From positions 244,999 through 308,998 of the forward strand of contig NZ_JAANOQ010000004.1 of NCBI RefSeq assembly GCF_011305415.1: a DNA stretch of 64,000 bases. Direction: 5' to 3'. This stretch comes from Flavobacterium bernardetii. Lineage in GTDB: Bacteria > Bacteroidota > Bacteroidia > Flavobacteriales > Flavobacteriaceae. How positions within the stretch are numbered: position 1 is the stretch's first letter; the number at the start of each line of letters is the position of its first letter. Made by a program: the position numbers and the translations under genes. The notes beneath the pieces are model-generated. The model was given only the letters and a program-made list of their open reading frames with translations. It searched no databases and was not told the DNA's origin. Shown here piece by piece: positions 17,410 through 25,446 of this stretch.

Positions 17410-19269
17410 TTATTCTATTTTACTTGAAAGCTCAAACCAACGTTCTTCTTTTTCTTCCAAAGTTTGAATGATTTTTTGTAATTCATTCGCTTTAGCTTCA
17501 ATTTTATCGTCTGCGACTTTTCCGTCAGCGAATTCTTGTTCAATTTGTTTTTTATTGTATTCTAAATCTTTAATTTCTCTTTCGATTTTAGTAAACTCCT
17601 TTTGCTCGTTGAAATTTAAACCTGCTTTAACTGTTTTTTCTTTCCAACTTCCTTTATCGGTACTTACGCTATTTAAAACTTTTGGTTCTACAGAATCTTC
17701 ATAACTTCTAAAATCAGAATAATTTCCTGGGAAATCTTCAATTTCACCCTGACCTCTAAATACAAATAAGTGATCTACAATTTTATCCATGAAATATCTG
17801 TCGTGACTCACAACAAGTAAACATCCAGGGAAATCTAATAAGAAACTTTCTAATACATTTAACGTAACAATATCTAAATCGTTCGTTGGCTCATCCAAAA
17901 TTAAGAAATTCGGATTCTGAATTAAAACCGTACATAAATACAAACGTTTTAATTCTCCACCACTTAATTTTTCTACAAAATCGTATTGTTTTTTTGCATC
18001 AAACAAGAAACGTTCTAACAATTGCGAAGCGGAAATAATTTTCCCTTTCGTCAATGGAATATATTCGCCGTATTCTTTAATAATATCAATAACTTTCTGA
18101 CCAGGTTTTGGATTGATTCCACTTTGTGTGTAATACCCAATTTTAATCGTATCACCAATAATTACTTTCCCAGAATCGGGTTCCATAGTTTTGGTTAATA
18201 TGTTTAAGAAAGTTGATTTTCCAGTTCCGTTTTTACCAATAATTCCGATACGTTCGCCACGTTGAAAAGCATAGGTAAAATCTTTTAAAATGGTTCTGTC
18301 AGGGAAATTTTTGTTCAATTTTACCATTTCGATAATCTTGCTTCCCATTCTTTCCATGTTAATCTCAAGCTCTACCACATTTTCCTTACGTCGACTTTCC
18401 GCTTTTTCTTTAATCACGTAAAAATCATCTTGACGCGATTTCGATTTGGTAGTTCTCGCTTTTGGTTGACGACGCATCCAAGCCAATTCCTTAATGAAAA
18501 GGTTTTGTGCCTTATCAATACTAGAGTTTTCAGAAATTTGACGTTCTTCTTTTTTCTCTAAATAATACGAATAATTTCCTTTGTATTGGTATAGTTTTCC
18601 GTTATCTAATTCGATAATTTCGTTACATACACGCTCCAAAAAGAAACGGTCGTGCGTCACCATAAATAACGTGATATTTTCTTTTGCGAAATAATCTTCT
18701 AACCATTCAATCATCTCTAAATCTAAGTGATTGGTTGGCTCATCTAAGATTAATAAATCGGGTCTGTTAATTAAAATGATGGCTAAAGACAAACGCTTTT
18801 TTTGTCCACCCGAAAGCTTATTTACTTTCAGTTTTAAATCTTCTAATTTTAATTTCGATAAAATTTGTTTGTATTGTGTTTCGAAATCCCAAGCGTTAAA
18901 ACGATCCATATCATCAAAAGCTTTCTGATATTTGTCTTCGTCTTCTGGATTTTCTAAAGCTTTTTCGTAGTTTCGAATCACTTGTAAAACTTCATTGTCC
19001 GATGCGAAAATGCTTTCTTCAATCGTTAATTCGTCTTGTAAATTAAAATTCTGACTCAAAAAAGCCATTTTAATTCCTTTTCGAATCACAACTTGACCTG
19101 TATCAGGTTCATCAAAACCATTAATCATGTTCATAATGGTAGTTTTACCTGAACCATTTTTCGCTATAAAAGCAATTTTTTGATCTTTATTAATTCCGAA
19201 AGAAATGTCTTTAAAAAGGACACGTTCTCCGTATGATTTTGATATGTTTTCTACTGAAAGGTAATTCAT
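17410..19269 (-). CDS. ABC-F family ATP-binding protein (Uup/YdiF-like)
   Basis: Two ABC domains sit in one 619-residue soluble chain with no membrane segments. Domain 1 has Walker A IAKNGSGKTTIMN, signature LSGGQKKRLSLA and Walker B LLILDEPTNHLD; domain 2 has IGKNGTGKSTFLN, LSGGELKRLYLC and FLILDEPTNDLD. The linker WMRRQPKARTTKSKSRQDDF is the P-site tRNA interaction motif of ABC-F proteins, and a C-terminal coiled coil (EIKDLEYNKKQIEQEFADGK) is Uup-like. These proteins act on the ribosome rather than in transport. The frame opens at 19296, but ATG 19269 (MNYLSVENISKSYGERV) is the usual family start. It is divergent from the toxin-antitoxin pair. Confidence 0.92.
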   Translation of the reverse strand: MNYLSVENISKSYGERVLFKDISFGINKDQKIAFIAKNGSGKTTIMNMINGFDEPDTGQVVIRKGIKMAFLSQNFNLQDELTIEESIFASDNEVLQVIRNYEKALENPEDEDKYQKAFDDMDRFNAWDFETQYKQILSKLKLEDLKLKVNKLSGGQKKRLSLAIILINRPDLLILDEPTNHLDLEMIEWLEDYFAKENITLFMVTHDRFFLERVCNEIIELDNGKLYQYKGNYSYYLEKKEERQISENSSIDKAQNLFIKELAWMRRQPKARTTKSKSRQDDFYVIKEKAESRRKENVVELEINMERMGSKIIEMVKLNKNFPDRTILKDFTYAFQRGERIGIIGKNGTGKSTFLNILTKTMEPDSGKVIIGDTIKIGYYTQSGINPKPGQKVIDIIKEYGEYIPLTKGKIISASQLLERFLFDAKKQYDFVEKLSGGELKRLYLCTVLIQNPNFLILDEPTNDLDIVTLNVLESFLLDFPGCLLVVSHDRYFMDKIVDHLFVFRGQGEIEDFPGNYSDFRSYEDSVEPKVLNSVSTDKGSWKEKTVKAGLNFNEQKEFTKIEREIKDLEYNKKQIEQEFADGKVADDKIEAKANELQKIIQTLEEKEERWFELSSKIE

Positions 19270-19361
19270 TTTTTTACTGCTAAACTCGAAGTTCATTTTT
19301 CGAATTGCAAAAATAGGTTATTGAAATTAAAGTTTTAATATTATTTCATAACTTTGTAAAA

Positions 19362-19574
19362 ATGCCTGCTATGAATTCCAAAAAGAAAAATATTGTTGAA
19401 GAACCAGCTGAGGTTTATGAAGTAACTCAAAATAGTGAAGCTGCTTCCGAAGAATTACATCCCGTTTTGATTCAATTGATAGAGAAATCAATAAAACAAC
19501 ATGATGAAGGAAAAGGTATACCTCACGAAGAAGTTATGAAACGATTTCGAGAAAAATTTTATTCAGAAAAATGA
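19362..19574 (+). CDS. Putative antitoxin of a RelE/ParE-type module
   Basis: This 70-residue acidic protein has a disordered N-terminus (SKKKNIVEEPAEVYEVTQNS) and a helical C-terminal half with LIQLIEKSIKQHDEGKGIPHEEVMKRFREKF. The ending GIPHEEVMKRF is a common feature of small Bacteroidetes antitoxins that precede RelE/ParE toxins. It overlaps the toxin gene by four bases (ATGA at 19571-19574), the classic translationally coupled arrangement. A -7-like element TAACTTTG (19349-19356) lies just upstream, and such pairs usually repress their own promoter. A start at codon 4 (ATG 19371) is also possible. Confidence 0.8.
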   Translation: MPAMNSKKKNIVEEPAEVYEVTQNSEAASEELHPVLIQLIEKSIKQHDEGKGIPHEEVMKRFREKFYSEK

Positions 19575-19873
19575 ATTACCTAATAATTTGGGAAGATCTT
19601 GCAGAGCAATCATTTATTGAAGAAGCAAATTTTATCTTAACGAAATGGAATTTAAAAGAAGTTGAGAAATTTGAAATATTGGTTGAAAATGAATTAAAAA
19701 GACTTTCAAATAATGCTATTATTGGCAATTTTAAATACAAAAATGTTTATTCATTGGTAATTTCTAAACAAACAACCATATATTACAGAGTTAATAAGGA
19801 GAAGTGTGTAATTGAGATTATTGTGTTTTGGAATAATTTAAAAAATCCAGACGATTTAATTAAATTATTATAA
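19571..19873 (+). CDS. RelE/ParE-family toxin
   Basis: The 100-residue product has the RelE/ParE pattern: IIWEDLAEQSFIEEANFILTKW at the N-terminus, the central RLSNNAIIGNFKYKNVYSLVISKQTTIYYRVNKE and the final strand CVIEIIVFWNNLKNPDDL. Members either cut mRNA on the ribosome (RelE) or poison gyrase (ParE); the sequence does not decide between them. It begins within the antitoxin gene and ends sharing one base with the glycosyltransferase start (TAATG), so all three can be read as one transcript. Confidence 0.85.
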   Translation: MNYLIIWEDLAEQSFIEEANFILTKWNLKEVEKFEILVENELKRLSNNAIIGNFKYKNVYSLVISKQTTIYYRVNKEKCVIEIIVFWNNLKNPDDLIKLL

Positions 19874-21003
19874 TGCAACTATCCGTAATTATTCTTAACT
19901 ATAACGTTCGCTATTTTTTAGAGCAATGTGTTTTAAGTGTTCAAAAAGCACTGATTCATCTTGATGCTGAAATTATTGTGGTGGATAATAATTCTTCGGA
20001 TGATAGTTGTGCCATGATGAAACGACTATTTCCACACATTAAACTTATTGAAAACAAAGAAAACGTTGGTTTTCCAAAAGGTAATAATATTGCTGTGGCA
20101 GAAGCCAAAGGCGAATATGTTTGTATTTTAAATCCAGACACTGTTGTTGCGGAAGATACTTTTGAGAAAATTCTGAGTTTTTGTCATTCTGAACTTGTTT
20201 CAGAATCTAACTTGGGAATCATCGGTTGTAAATTGATAGATGGAACAGGAAATTTTCTTCCAGAAAGTAAGCGTGGTGTTCCAACTCCTTGGGTAGCTTT
20301 TACCAAAATTTTCGGATTGTATAAAGTTTCTAATTATTTCGGAAAATATTATGCGCAACATCTTACCGAAAATCAATCTGGGAAAGTGGATATTTTAGTA
20401 GGTGCTTTTATGGTTTTGAAACGCGATTTGTATTTACAAGTCGGTGGTTTTGATGAAAATTGCTTTATGTATTCTGATGATATCGATTTGAGTTATATGA
20501 TTCAAAAATTAGGAAAAGAGAATTTCTATTTTCACGAGACATCTGTGATTCATTATAAAGGAGAAAGTACGGTTCGAGATGAGAAATATTTGAAACGATT
20601 CCGTGAAGCGATGCAGTTCTTCTATAAAAAACATTTTAAAAAGTCAGTGATTTTTGATGTGATGATGCAAATTGGAAGTTTCGTTTTTACGATATTCAAA
20701 CAAAAACAACAAAAAAATACAGTTAGAATTATTGATAAATATATCGTTTTTTCAAAAGAAAATTTGCAATTGAATTTAAATAAATCTCAAGAATATTTGA
20801 CTGATTTTAAGCAATTTGTAATAGAAGAAAATTTAAATATTGAAGTGGTTTTTGATAGGAATTCGTTTTCATTTGCTGAAATTATTTCATTCATGGAAAA
20901 AAATAAATCGAAGAAAATAACTTTTAAGAACTATATTTCGCAATCAAATTATCTAATTGGTAGCAATAATGCAAATGATAGAGGTGAAGTTATAAATTTT
21001 TGA
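19873..21003 (+). CDS. Family 2 glycosyltransferase with an in-frame repeat insertion
   Basis: The 376-residue enzyme has the GT2 fold: SVIILNYNVRYFLEQCVLSV, the UDP-sugar binding EIIVVDNNSSDDS, ENVGFPKGNN and the DxD-like NPDTVV, then GGFDENCFMYSDDIDLSYMIQ near the acceptor site. This matches rhamnosyl- or hexosyltransferases acting on cell-surface polysaccharides. Residues 104-112, CHSELVSES, are encoded by a 27-bp palindromic dispersed repeat (20182-20208) and interrupt the usual linker before LGIIGCKLIDG; the frame is kept. The last 100 residues are less typical. It follows the toxin gene with a one-base overlap. Cytoplasmic, membrane-associated; substrate unknown. Confidence 0.88.
   Translation: MQLSVIILNYNVRYFLEQCVLSVQKALIHLDAEIIVVDNNSSDDSCAMMKRLFPHIKLIENKENVGFPKGNNIAVAEAKGEYVCILNPDTVVAEDTFEKILSFCHSELVSESNLGIIGCKLIDGTGNFLPESKRGVPTPWVAFTKIFGLYKVSNYFGKYYAQHLTENQSGKVDILVGAFMVLKRDLYLQVGGFDENCFMYSDDIDLSYMIQKLGKENFYFHETSVIHYKGESTVRDEKYLKRFREAMQFFYKKHFKKSVIFDVMMQIGSFVFTIFKQKQQKNTVRIIDKYIVFSKENLQLNLNKSQEYLTDFKQFVIEENLNIEVVFDRNSFSFAEIISFMEKNKSKKITFKNYISQSNYLIGSNNANDRGEVINF
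20182..20208. repeat. 27-bp dispersed palindromic repeat read as CHSELVSES
   Basis: The element holds a perfect 8-bp inverted repeat, ATTCTGAA (20186-20193) and TTCAGAAT (20199-20206), around CTTGT. It occupies exactly nine codons of the glycosyltransferase gene. A diverged relative lies between genes at 53712-53741 (TCACTCTGAAC on the minus strand). Confidence 0.75.
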
Positions 21004-21087
21004 TTTTTTGATTTTTTCGTGATAAAACATCAAAATATTTATTAATTTTGTATTCCAAAGAATAAAACACAACATTACAATAATAAT

Positions 21088-22386
21088 ATGGCAAGATTTG
21101 AATTGAAACTTCCTAAAATGGGAGAAAGTGTTGCGGAAGCAACCATTACAAATTGGTTAAAAAAAGTAGGCGAAACCATTGAAATGGACGAAGCAGTTTT
21201 AGAAATTGCTACGGACAAAGTAGATAGTGAAGTGCCTTCTGAAGTTTCTGGAACTTTAGTTGAGATTTTGTTTAATGTGGATGATGTGGTTCAAGTTGGA
21301 CAAACAATTGCCATTATTGAAACAGAAGGTGGTGCTGTTGCAGCAACTCCAGAAGTAAAATCGGAAGCTCCAGTTGCGGTTGCAGAAGTGGCTAAAACAG
21401 TTGAAGCAGCTATTGAAACGAGTGCTCCAGCAGATTTTTCTGGTTCAGATAAATTCTTTTCGCCATTAGTAAAAAATATGGCTAAAGCTGAAGGAATTTC
21501 TTTAGCAGAATTAGAGTCTATTGCGGGTTCTGGAAAAGATGGTCGTGTAAATAAAGAAGATATTTTAAAATATATTGCGAATAGAGGTAATCAACCTGTT
21601 GCAGCAAAAGCAGAAGTTGCAACTCCAGTTGCTTCAGCTCCAGTTTCAGCTCCAAAAGTAGCTCCATCAGTAAACGGTGGTGACGAAATTGTAGAGATGG
21701 ACAGAATGCGTAAATTAATTGCGGGTTACATGGTAGCTTCGGTACAAACTTCAGCACATGTACAGTCGTTTATTGAAGTAGATGTAACCAACATCGTAAA
21801 ATGGAGAGATAAAGTGAAAACTGCTTTCGAAAAACGCGAAGGTGAGAAATTAACGTTCACTCCAATTATGATGGAAGCAGTGGCAAAAGCGTTGAAAGAT
21901 TTCCCAGGAATGAATATTTCTGTTGATGGTGATTACATTATTAAACGTAAAAACATCAATTTAGGAATGGCAGCAGCTTTACCAAACGGAAACTTAATTG
22001 TTCCTGTAATTAAAAATGCAGATCAATTAAATTTAGTTGGAATGGCTAAAGCGGTTAACGATTTAGGAAGCCGTGCTAAAGCAGGAAAATTAAAACCAGA
22101 CGATACACAAGGTGGAACTTATACTGTAACTAATGTTGGTACATTTGGTTCTGTTTTCGGAACTCCGATTATCAATCAACCACAAGTTGGTATTTTAGCT
22201 TTAGGAGCGATTAGAAAAGTACCAGCAGTTATCGAAACTCCAGAAGGTGACTTCATTGGAATCCGTCAGAAAATGTTCTTGTCTCACTCTTATGATCATA
22301 GAGTTGTAGATGGTGCTTTAGGTGGAAGTTTCGTAAAACGTGTAGCAGATTATTTAGAAGCATTTGATATCAATAGAGATTTCTAA
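21088..22386 (+). CDS. Dihydrolipoamide acyltransferase, E2 component of a 2-oxo acid dehydrogenase
   Basis: The 432-residue protein has the full E2 layout: an N-terminal lipoyl domain with Lys44 in EIATDKVDSE, an Ala/Val/Pro-rich linker (about residues 85-125), a peripheral subunit-binding domain (SPLVKNMAKAEGISLAELESI to GRVNKEDILKYI), a second linker, and the catalytic acyltransferase domain ending with SHSYDHRVVDGALGG. It transfers an acyl group from the E1 enzyme to CoA. The substrate (pyruvate, branched-chain acids or 2-oxoglutarate) is not decided by sequence; no E1 or E3 gene adjoins. A -7-like TAATTTTG lies at 21043-21050, and a strong terminator follows the stop. Confidence 0.9.
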   Translation: MARFELKLPKMGESVAEATITNWLKKVGETIEMDEAVLEIATDKVDSEVPSEVSGTLVEILFNVDDVVQVGQTIAIIETEGGAVAATPEVKSEAPVAVAEVAKTVEAAIETSAPADFSGSDKFFSPLVKNMAKAEGISLAELESIAGSGKDGRVNKEDILKYIANRGNQPVAAKAEVATPVASAPVSAPKVAPSVNGGDEIVEMDRMRKLIAGYMVASVQTSAHVQSFIEVDVTNIVKWRDKVKTAFEKREGEKLTFTPIMMEAVAKALKDFPGMNISVDGDYIIKRKNINLGMAAALPNGNLIVPVIKNADQLNLVGMAKAVNDLGSRAKAGKLKPDDTQGGTYTVTNVGTFGSVFGTPIINQPQVGILALGAIRKVPAVIETPEGDFIGIRQKMFLSHSYDHRVVDGALGGSFVKRVADYLEAFDINRDF

Positions 22387-22410
22387 GTTTCAAAAAAACA
22401 TATTTAAAAG

Positions 22411-22440
22411 ATACCTGATAAGAAATTATCAGGTATTTTT
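22411..22440 (+). terminator. Terminator after the E2 gene
   Basis: The stem ATACCTGATA (22411-22420) with TATCAGGTAT (22427-22436), loop AGAAAT, is followed by a run of Ts. The hairpin is almost identical to the one at 23757-23782. Confidence 0.9.
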
Positions 22441-22534
22441 TTTAGCAATATTGCAATTGTCTTGTAAAAAAATAATTACAACTATTTTAAAATAATGAAA
22501 ATTTAATATATTTGTAATCAACTAAAAAAAAAAT

Positions 22535-23731
22535 ATGAATTTAAAAAAATTACTGTATTTGTTAATAATACTTTTTTCTATTTCTTGTAGTAAAGATGAT
22601 GAAACTCCACTACCTACACCAAAAACTTTCAGTGATTTAGTAATCACTACTATTCAACCTACTCTTGAAAGTAATAATTTATCGTTTAATACGGGGGGTA
22701 ATTTATCATTTATTGATTATTATATTGAGTCAGGGGTTTGTTATAATAAGACAGGAAACCCTACTATAAATGACAACCTTGCTTATGCAAATTCGAGTCC
22801 ATCACAAAATTATTTCATTAATGTTAGTAATATTGAATTTGGCGCAACTTATTACGTAAAAGCATATGCAAAAAATACTTCAACAGGTGAAGTAAAGTAC
22901 GGTAGTCAACTTTCTGTTGTTATTCCGTCTTCAATTACTACTAGTATTGTGAAAAATATTTCAGTTTCTGGTTTTTCTGTTGATGTTAATGTTGCGAGTA
23001 ATTTAAGTAGTAATGAGGAAAGAGGTATTTGTTATAGCACAAGTCAGAATCCAACAGTTTTTAATTCTAGCTATTCGGATAGTACAAATGGAGCAGGTAA
23101 TTTTACCATTTCATTAGATGGCGGTATTTTATCTCCAAATTATTATGTGTCTTCTAATACGACTTATTATTTAAAGAGTTATGTTAAAATAAATTCTACT
23201 TATTATTATGGAAATCAAGTTTCATTTAAAACGCCAGGTTTTATTGGTGGATCAGGTGGTTATGTGTTTTTTGATAAAGGAGAAACGACTAATGGATGGA
23301 GGTATTTAGAAGCCTCAACTGTTAAATTAAACGATCCAAGTTCTAATAATTTCAAATGGGCAGTTTCTGACGGATTTATGTCAAATATAAGCCAAGAAAT
23401 TGGTACAGGTTTAGAGAATTCAGTACAAATTAAGAGTACTAATAATTTTACTAATGTTGCGGCCGCAATGTCAGTTTATTTAGCAAACAATAATGTAAAT
23501 GATTGGTTTTTACCTTCAATAAAAGAATTGAAAGAGTTGTATAAATTAAAATCGATAGGTCTAATTGGTAGTCCAGCTTCTGGAACTAATTCATACTACA
23601 ATAAAAATGTATTAAGTTCTTCTCAATTGAATAGTACTACATGTTATGGTATAAATTTTGACGATGGTTCTCAAGTTTTATTAGCTAAAACAAGCCAATT
23701 GTATTCAGGTTGGCAAGTTAGAAGATTTTAA
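22535..23731 (+). CDS. Surface lipoprotein with fibronectin-like modules and a DUF1566 domain
   Basis: The signal peptide MNLKKLLYLLIILFSISC ends in a lipobox, and CSKDDETP after the cysteine fits the Bacteroidetes surface lipoprotein export signal, so it is probably on the cell surface. Two beta-sandwich repeats follow (ESGVCYNKTGNPTINDN and ERGICYSTSQNPTVFNSS, each ending TYY-LK/VKAYAK or SYVK), with the pattern of fibronectin-like modules. The C-terminal 130 residues (GGYVFFDKGETTNGWRYLEA to GWQVRRF) contain NDWFLPSIKELKELYK, typical of the DUF1566 lectin-like domain. The ligand is unknown. The gene has its own -7-like element (TATATTTG, 22507-22514) and a terminator on each side, so it looks monocistronic. 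Confidence 0.85.
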   Translation: MNLKKLLYLLIILFSISCSKDDETPLPTPKTFSDLVITTIQPTLESNNLSFNTGGNLSFIDYYIESGVCYNKTGNPTINDNLAYANSSPSQNYFINVSNIEFGATYYVKAYAKNTSTGEVKYGSQLSVVIPSSITTSIVKNISVSGFSVDVNVASNLSSNEERGICYSTSQNPTVFNSSYSDSTNGAGNFTISLDGGILSPNYYVSSNTTYYLKSYVKINSTYYYGNQVSFKTPGFIGGSGGYVFFDKGETTNGWRYLEASTVKLNDPSSNNFKWAVSDGFMSNISQEIGTGLENSVQIKSTNNFTNVAAAMSVYLANNNVNDWFLPSIKELKELYKLKSIGLIGSPASGTNSYYNKNVLSSSQLNSTTCYGINFDDGSQVLLAKTSQLYSGWQVRRF

Positions 23732-23756
23732 AGATTTTATTTTACGTGATATTTTA

Positions 23757-23790
23757 ATACCTGATAAGAAATTATCGGGTATTTTTTTTT
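23757..23790 (+). terminator. Terminator after the DUF1566 lipoprotein gene
   Basis: The stem ATACCTGATA (23757-23766) with TATCGGGTAT (23773-23782, one wobble pair), loop AGAAAT, is followed by T10. Confidence 0.9.
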
Positions 23791-23853
23791 ACTATTACGA
23801 AATAAGTATATATTTGATAGGTCATAAATGCTAATTCAAAAAGAAATTCAATA

Positions 23854-24792
23854 ATGAAAAAAATAGTTTTATTAGCTTTAATAATAGCGTCTTTCTTTTC
23901 TTGTCAAAGAAATATAAAAAATGAAAAAGACAATGTTATTGCAGAACATATCGATTTTGATATTCCTAAAATAAATGCAAATAAAGTTGTTAATGATAAA
24001 GCCGATTTGTTAGGCTATTGGGTTGGTGAATTTGATGTTAATGAAAAAGCAGCAGATACATCTTATAAATATGATGATGATTATAGTAAAAAAATAACCT
24101 TTTCAATAGATAAAATTGAAGGAACAAAAATAATAGGACATTCAGTTGTAGGTGGAAATATTGAAAAATTTGAAGGAAAATTAATAAATTACACCGATGA
24201 TTTTGAAATTCATGTAAAAGAACCTAATTCAAAAACATCGAATGGAAAATTTGTTTTAAATATTGCTAAAAACGATTCAATACTAAAAGGAGATTGGGTT
24301 CCATATACTAAATCAAATAAAGTATTGCAAAGAAAATTAAGTTTAAAGAAAAAATTCTTTGTTTATAATCCTAAAAATAAAATAATGTTTAATTATTTTG
24401 ATTCTGAAAAATTTAATGTAATAAAAGATACATTTTATGAAGAAGATTCTTTAGGTAATACAATTTCTAGCGAAGCATATGAAGATCAAGCTTATTTTAC
24501 GACAACAGATACAATATTTCATTTGAATCCATCAACAGAGCTTTTCAATAAAGAATTAGTAGAAAATTTATCTAAAGGAGATATTTTTATTTTAAGAAAT
24601 TTGATTTTTGCACGTCACGGATTCTCATTTAGAGATAAAATGCTTCGTAGATATTTTGATAATATCGAATGGTATATGCCTGTTTTCTCAGATGTTACTA
24701 AAGAATTAACGGATATTGAAAAGAAAAATATCGACTTATTATTGCGTTATGAAGAAAATGCGAAAGAATATTATGATGTTTTCGGGAGATAA
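23854..24792 (+). CDS. Lipoprotein with a C-terminal YARHG domain
   Basis: The 312-residue product has the lipoprotein signal MKKIVLLALIIASFFSC (Cys17). A middle region (GYWVGEFDVNEKAADTSYKYDDDYSKK to LKGDWVPY) resembles the beta-rich lipocalin-like modules of Flavobacterium lipoproteins. The C-terminal part has NLIFARHGFSFRDKMLRRYFDNIEWYMP, a YARHG domain, usually extracellular and of unknown function. The stop overlaps the start of the next gene by one base (TAATG), so the two are probably translated from one mRNA. Confidence 0.85.
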   Translation: MKKIVLLALIIASFFSCQRNIKNEKDNVIAEHIDFDIPKINANKVVNDKADLLGYWVGEFDVNEKAADTSYKYDDDYSKKITFSIDKIEGTKIIGHSVVGGNIEKFEGKLINYTDDFEIHVKEPNSKTSNGKFVLNIAKNDSILKGDWVPYTKSNKVLQRKLSLKKKFFVYNPKNKIMFNYFDSEKFNVIKDTFYEEDSLGNTISSEAYEDQAYFTTTDTIFHLNPSTELFNKELVENLSKGDIFILRNLIFARHGFSFRDKMLRRYFDNIEWYMPVFSDVTKELTDIEKKNIDLLLRYEENAKEYYDVFGR

Positions 24793-25442
24793 TGTTTGCA
24801 AGAATTTCTAAATATATAATTTGGGGAAGTTATTTTTACTTCTCCTTTTTGTTGTTGCTAATTACGTTGCAATACATTCCTTATAATACAGATGTGGCTT
24901 TTTTACGAATCAAGCAAGATGAAATTGCCTTAAATTATTATAAGATTGCTTTTTTTACACACGTTTACACCAGCATTTTTTTAATGCTTTTAGGATTTTT
25001 ACAATTTTCTAAAACCATAAAAAGAAAATATATAAATGTACATCGTTGGTCGGGTAGAGTGTATGTTGTAATTATCTTATTTCTTTCAGGACCAAGTGGT
25101 TTGGTAATGTCGTATCACGCCAACGGAGGAATTTTTTCTAAAACAGCCTTTGTTATTTTGTCTGTTTTATGGATGAGTTTTACGTTTCTTTCGGTGTATT
25201 ATGTACTAAAAAAAGATATTCTAAATCACCAAAAATTTGCCATCAGAAGTTTTGCTTTAACGCTTTCTGCTATATCCTTACGATTGTTTAAATACATCAT
25301 CGTATTTCTGTTTCATCCACAACAAATGGAAGCTTACCGGATTGTAGCTTGGTTAGGTTGGACTTTCAATTTACTAGTTGCAGAAATTATTATCATCTAT
25401 TTATTTTCGAAAAAGATGAAAATGCGTCAAGTAAATCAATAG
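24792..25442 (+). CDS. DUF2306-family membrane protein
   Basis: This 216-residue protein has about six transmembrane segments. Its first loop contains YNTDVAFLRIKQDEIALNYYKIAFFTHVYTSIFLMLLGFLQF, followed by NVHRWSGRVYV, typical of DUF2306 proteins, in which a His-containing helix (HRWSGR) is conserved. A helix pair with HQKFAIRSFALTLSAISLRLFK follows. The function of the family is unknown. It is translationally coupled to the YARHG lipoprotein upstream and converges with the histidine kinase gene, with only four bases between the two stops. Confidence 0.8.
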   Translation: MFARISKYIIWGSYFYFSFLLLLITLQYIPYNTDVAFLRIKQDEIALNYYKIAFFTHVYTSIFLMLLGFLQFSKTIKRKYINVHRWSGRVYVVIILFLSGPSGLVMSYHANGGIFSKTAFVILSVLWMSFTFLSVYYVLKKDILNHQKFAIRSFALTLSAISLRLFKYIIVFLFHPQQMEAYRIVAWLGWTFNLLVAEIIIIYLFSKKMKMRQVNQ

Positions 25443-25446
25443 CTTA

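Noticed and set aside
20997..21018. GATTTTTT repeats at the glycosyltransferase stop
   Set aside because: Only two to three copies in T-rich DNA; too weak to call a repeat family.
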